Program-made: the position numbers and the translations under genes
The notes under the pieces: model-generated
The model's database searches: none
Told to the model about the DNA's origin: nothing
Seen by the model: only the letters and a program-made list of their open reading frames with translations
From: Humidesulfovibrio mexicanus
GTDB lineage: Bacteria > Desulfobacterota > Desulfovibrionia > Desulfovibrionales > Desulfovibrionaceae
Assembly: GCF_900188225.1 (NCBI RefSeq)
Contig: NZ_FZOC01000005.1
Span: 1 to 64,000, forward strand
Direction of reading: 5' to 3'
DNA: 64,000 nucleotides
Part shown: piece after piece, positions 61,140-64,000 of the stretch
How the letters are laid out: every line of letters starts with the position of its first letter
How positions within the stretch are numbered: position 1 is the first letter of the stretch

Positions 61140-62354
61140 TCAGGCAGCCAGGGAACGCAGGGACTGGCGGTAGATCTCGGCCACGCGCTGGCGCGTGCCC
61201 GGCACCGGCGCGACCGAAAGCAGCAGCCCCAGCGACGGCGTGGTCTCGACGAGGGTGCACAAACCGTCCACATCACCCTCGCTGAAGCCCTCGTCCTGGA
61301 GCTTTTGCGGCACGCCCAGCTCCGCAAGCCAGCGTTCCACGGCCAGGGCGGCGTCGAAGGCCTCCTCCGGGCGCCCCGTAAGCCCCGGCGCAATGGGCGC
61401 GAGGATCTGCGCCAGCACCTCCGGCCTGGCTGGGTAGCACTGGCGGATGACGGCCGGCAGCAGCATGGACAGGCCCAGGCCGTGCGCCAGCTCGGGCTTC
61501 ACGGCGCTCAAGGGGTGCTCCAGGGCGTGGGTGAAGTGCAGCAGCCCGTTGTCAAAGGCCGTGCCCGCGATGAGCGCGGCGTAGGAGAGGCAGTAGCGCG
61601 CGCGCAGATCCTCCGGGTTGGCGAGGGCAGTGGGCAGGTGCGCGGCGGCCAGGCGGATGGTCTCCTGGGCCAGCAGGATGGAGAGCGGGTTGGCGGTTGT
61701 GGCCGTGGCCGCCTCGATGACGTGGTTCACGGCGTCGATGCTGACGAAGCGCGTCTGCGCCGGGGAAAGCCGGGTCATGAGCGCCGGGTCGTCGATGGAG
61801 TAGAGGGGGTAGAGGCAGTCGTAGGCGATGGCCGGCTTGTGGTTCAGCCTGGTGATGGTCGCCACGGCGAAGCGGTTCACCTCGCTGCCCGTGCCGTGGG
61901 TGAGGTTCACCACCACGATGGGAACGGCGGCCTTGGGCGTGAAGGCGAGGCTGTACAGCTGGTCGGCCGTGCGGCCGGGATTGGCCAGCAGGATGGCCGC
62001 GCTCTTGCCCGCGTCTATGGGGCTTCCCCCGCCGATGGCGATGACGGCCTGGGCCCCGTGCAGGCGGCCGATGGACGCGGCCGCGTCGATGGCGTCGGTT
62101 GTGGGGTTGGGCGTTATCTTGTCGTAAAGCGCCATGCGGATGCCGTGCTCGCCGCAGGCCGCGGCCACATGGTCCCAGGCTCCGGTGAGACGGTAGGAGC
62201 GCCCGCCGGTGACGCAGAGCACGCTGTCCACCCCGCGCGCCTTGAGCGCGGCGGCGATGTCGTGGATGCGCGTTATGGCCCCTGCGCCGAGGTAGGTCGT
62301 GGTCCGGGTGCGAATCTCCTTGATTTCATGGGTGTCGAAGCTGTTGTCCCACAT
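61140..62354 (-). CDS. Iron-containing alcohol dehydrogenase
   Basis: A 404-residue group III alcohol dehydrogenase. It has the NAD-binding AVIAIGGGSPIDAGKSAA, a HGTGSEVNRFAVAT segment, the iron ligands in SIDAVNHVIEAATA (Asp and His) and in NGLLHFTHALEHPLSAVKPE (His pair), and a C-terminal helical domain. It would interconvert a short alcohol and aldehyde; the substrate is unknown. AAGGAG lies six bases before the ATG, and a CRP/FNR-type palindrome lies about 50 bases further up. Confidence 0.93.
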   Translation of the reverse strand: MWDNSFDTHEIKEIRTRTTTYLGAGAITRIHDIAAALKARGVDSVLCVTGGRSYRLTGAWDHVAAACGEHGIRMALYDKITPNPTTDAIDAAASIGRLHGAQAVIAIGGGSPIDAGKSAAILLANPGRTADQLYSLAFTPKAAVPIVVVNLTHGTGSEVNRFAVATITRLNHKPAIAYDCLYPLYSIDDPALMTRLSPAQTRFVSIDAVNHVIEAATATTANPLSILLAQETIRLAAAHLPTALANPEDLRARYCLSYAALIAGTAFDNGLLHFTHALEHPLSAVKPELAHGLGLSMLLPAVIRQCYPARPEVLAQILAPIAPGLTGRPEEAFDAALAVERWLAELGVPQKLQDEGFSEGDVDGLCTLVETTPSLGLLLSVAPVPGTRQRVAEIYRQSLRSLAA

Positions 62355-62404
62355 GGGGCGCTCCTTTGTTTAGGGGGGAAGCTGCTGTCCGTGACGCCTT
62401 GTCG

Positions 62405-62422
62405 TTGTGAATGTATTCACAA
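62405..62422. promoter_or_regulatory. CRP/FNR-family operator between alcohol dehydrogenase and glycerate kinase
   Basis: TTGTGAATGTATTCACAA has perfect 8-bp arms and matches the TGTGA-N6-TCACA core of CRP-family sites exactly. It is centred about 60 bases upstream of the alcohol dehydrogenase start and 160 upstream of the divergent kinase. Confidence 0.78.
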
Positions 62423-62574
62423 GCTAGTCTCGGCCCTGGCCTGGGTCAAGCGGCCGTGCCGACGGAAGATTTTGATCCAGGCTTCGGCCAAGGCGAACGC
62501 AGGCTTGTGCCGGGCGGGCAAAACGCATAGCCTGCGCCCTGGCAGCGCCAACCCTTCGCCACACAGGAGCCCCC

Positions 62575-63963
62575 ATGCGCGACGAACCGCAGTTTTCGAC
62601 CCTCCGCGCCATTTTCGAGGCGGCGCTGGAGCGCATCGACCCCTACGGAATGATCACCGAGCGCGTGCGGCTGGAGGGCGGGCGGCTGGTGGTGCAGCTG
62701 GACCAGGCCCGGCACGAGGAGGAGCTTTCGCGCTATTCTCGCGTGCTGGTGCTGGGCTGCGGCAAGGCCAGCGCGCGCATGGCCCTGGCCCTGGAGGGCA
62801 TCCTCTCCGGGCTGCCGGAGGGCTTGGAGTGGGGCGGGCTGGTGTGCACCAAGTACGGCCACACGGAGCGGCTTGCGCGCATCGGCCAGGTGGAGGCCGC
62901 GCACCCGGTGCCGGACCAGGCCGGGGTGGAGGCGGCGCGGCGCATGGCCGAGCTGGCGCGCCAGGCCGACGAGAATACCCTGGTGCTGAACCTCATTTCC
63001 GGCGGCGGCTCCGCGCTTCTGCCCGCGCCCATGCGCTATAGCGACGCCGGGCGCGAGGTGGCCCTGACCCTGGAGCACAAGCAGGCCGTGACCCGCGCCC
63101 TGCTCTCCTGCGGGGCGGACATCCGCGAGATCAACTGCGTGCGCAAGCACCTTTCCGAGCTCAAGGGCGGACGTTTTCTGCGCCTGCTGGCCCCGGCGCG
63201 CAGCATCTCGCTCATCCTTTCCGACGTGGTGGGCGACCGGCTGGACACCATCGCCTCGGGCATCACCAGCGACGATTCCAGCACCTATGCCCAGGCGCTC
63301 GAAATCGTGCGGGGCTACGGCATCGCGGGGCGCATTCCGCAGCAGGCCCTGCGCGCCCTGGAGCTGGGCGCGGCAGGGGAGATTCCGGAAACGCCCAAGC
63401 CCGGCGACCCGGCCCTGGAACGCGCCGTGAACCTGCTCATCGGCACCAACCACGCGGCGCTTCTGGCCGCCTGCCACAAGGCGCGGGAGCTGGGGCTCAA
63501 CGTGGCGCCGCTCACCTGCCTGCTCACGGGCGAGGCCCGCGAGGTGGCGCGCTTTCTCTCGGGCATCGGGCAGGACGCCCGGCGCACGGGAATGCTGGTC
63601 GCGCCCCCGGCCTGCGTCATTCTTGGCGGGGAGACCGTGGTCACCCTGACGGGCGAGGGCAAGGGCGGCCGCAACCAGGAGATGGCCCTGGCCTTTCTGG
63701 CGGAGCTGGACCGCGATCCCGAGGCCGGGCGCGGACTGGCGTTTTTGTCTGCCTCCACCGACGGCAGCGACGGCCCCACGGACGCCGCCGGGGCCTACGC
63801 CTCGGCCGGGATGCTGGCCCGGGCGAAGGAGGCCGGGCTCTCCATGAGCCAGGCCCTGCGCGCCAACGACTCCTATCACTTCTTCGAGGCCATAGGCGGG
63901 CTGTACAAGACCGGACCCACGCGCACCAACGTCTGCGACCTGCACCTGTTGCTGGTGGAATAG
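62575..63963 (+). CDS. Glycerate 2-kinase (GckA/TtuD, MOFRL family)
   Basis: A 462-residue kinase phosphorylating D-glycerate to 2-phosphoglycerate. The N-terminal DUF4147-type domain has VLVLGCGKASARMALALEGI, LNLISGGGSALLPAPM and CVRKHLSELKGGRFLRLLAP. The C-terminal MOFRL domain has GEGKGGRNQEMALAFLAELD and ASTDGSDGPTDAAGA. AGGAG lies five bases before the ATG. It is divergent from the alcohol dehydrogenase. Confidence 0.94.
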   Translation: MRDEPQFSTLRAIFEAALERIDPYGMITERVRLEGGRLVVQLDQARHEEELSRYSRVLVLGCGKASARMALALEGILSGLPEGLEWGGLVCTKYGHTERLARIGQVEAAHPVPDQAGVEAARRMAELARQADENTLVLNLISGGGSALLPAPMRYSDAGREVALTLEHKQAVTRALLSCGADIREINCVRKHLSELKGGRFLRLLAPARSISLILSDVVGDRLDTIASGITSDDSSTYAQALEIVRGYGIAGRIPQQALRALELGAAGEIPETPKPGDPALERAVNLLIGTNHAALLAACHKARELGLNVAPLTCLLTGEAREVARFLSGIGQDARRTGMLVAPPACVILGGETVVTLTGEGKGGRNQEMALAFLAELDRDPEAGRGLAFLSASTDGSDGPTDAAGAYASAGMLARAKEAGLSMSQALRANDSYHFFEAIGGLYKTGPTRTNVCDLHLLLVE

Positions 63964-64000
63964 GCGGCGGATCGGGTTTCGGGCTCGGTCAGCCCCTGCG

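Overview
The window reads as a piece of a high-GC Desulfovibrionaceae (sulfate-reducing deltaproteobacterial) chromosome carrying a large Mu-like transposable prophage. The host assignment rests on dsrC (49027-49344), a Desulfovibrio-type short-chain flavodoxin (35077-35517), a siroheme-decarboxylase-like gene next to hemL (56516-58309), hydrogenase maturation genes hypD and hypE, and the NifX-like/DUF134 pair. Family names come from recognising protein sequence; no database search was possible.

Positions 1 to about 34.0-34.26 kb are prophage, cut by the left window edge inside a tail-fibre gene. The layout is divergent. Early and transposition genes run rightward from 23.9 kb: Ner-like regulator, wHTH protein, DDE transposase A, AAA+ ATPase B, DUF3164, second CI-like regulator, HU, DUF2786, GemA, Mor. 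Lysis, packaging, head and tail genes run leftward from 22.07 kb to the window edge in Mu order: holin candidate, transglycosylase, Rz/Rz1, gp25, gp26, terminases, portal, F, protease/scaffold I/Z, decoration, capsid, gp35 to gp38, sheath, tube, tail chaperone with a -2 frameshift, tape measure, gp43 to gp48, fibre. Between the arms lie the repressor and two leftward cargo genes, a secreted phospholipase D-type nuclease and a lipoprotein. Two copies of a 20-bp element containing the dyad GTAAC-CGGC-GTTAC sit upstream of the holin and protease genes. They are the likely late promoters, and Mor is the likely activator.

From about 34.3 kb the DNA is host. A leftward flavodoxin operon with two TPR-type genes is headed by a Fur-box-like site. 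A hybrid sensor kinase with a periplasmic binding domain precedes a Tat-exported alkaline phosphatase (35.7-40.75 kb). A TetR gene diverges from the kinase. A tight leftward seven-gene run (41.8-48.8 kb) encodes an HD hydrolase, Ddl, WaaA, KdsB, CarA, a TPR protein and an FAD protein, so it mixes envelope, LPS-core and pyrimidine/arginine functions.

Then come dsrC, hypDE, a diadenylate-cyclase-like protein, a TPR exported protein, a YXWGXW-type exported protein, gpsA, ahbB-hemL, a PAS protein whose 3' end runs through the hemL terminator, a CI-like regulator, a NifX-like/DUF134 pair, and an iron alcohol dehydrogenase divergent from a glycerate 2-kinase. The space between the last two carries a strong CRP/FNR-type palindrome. 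No tRNA, rRNA or CRISPR array was seen.
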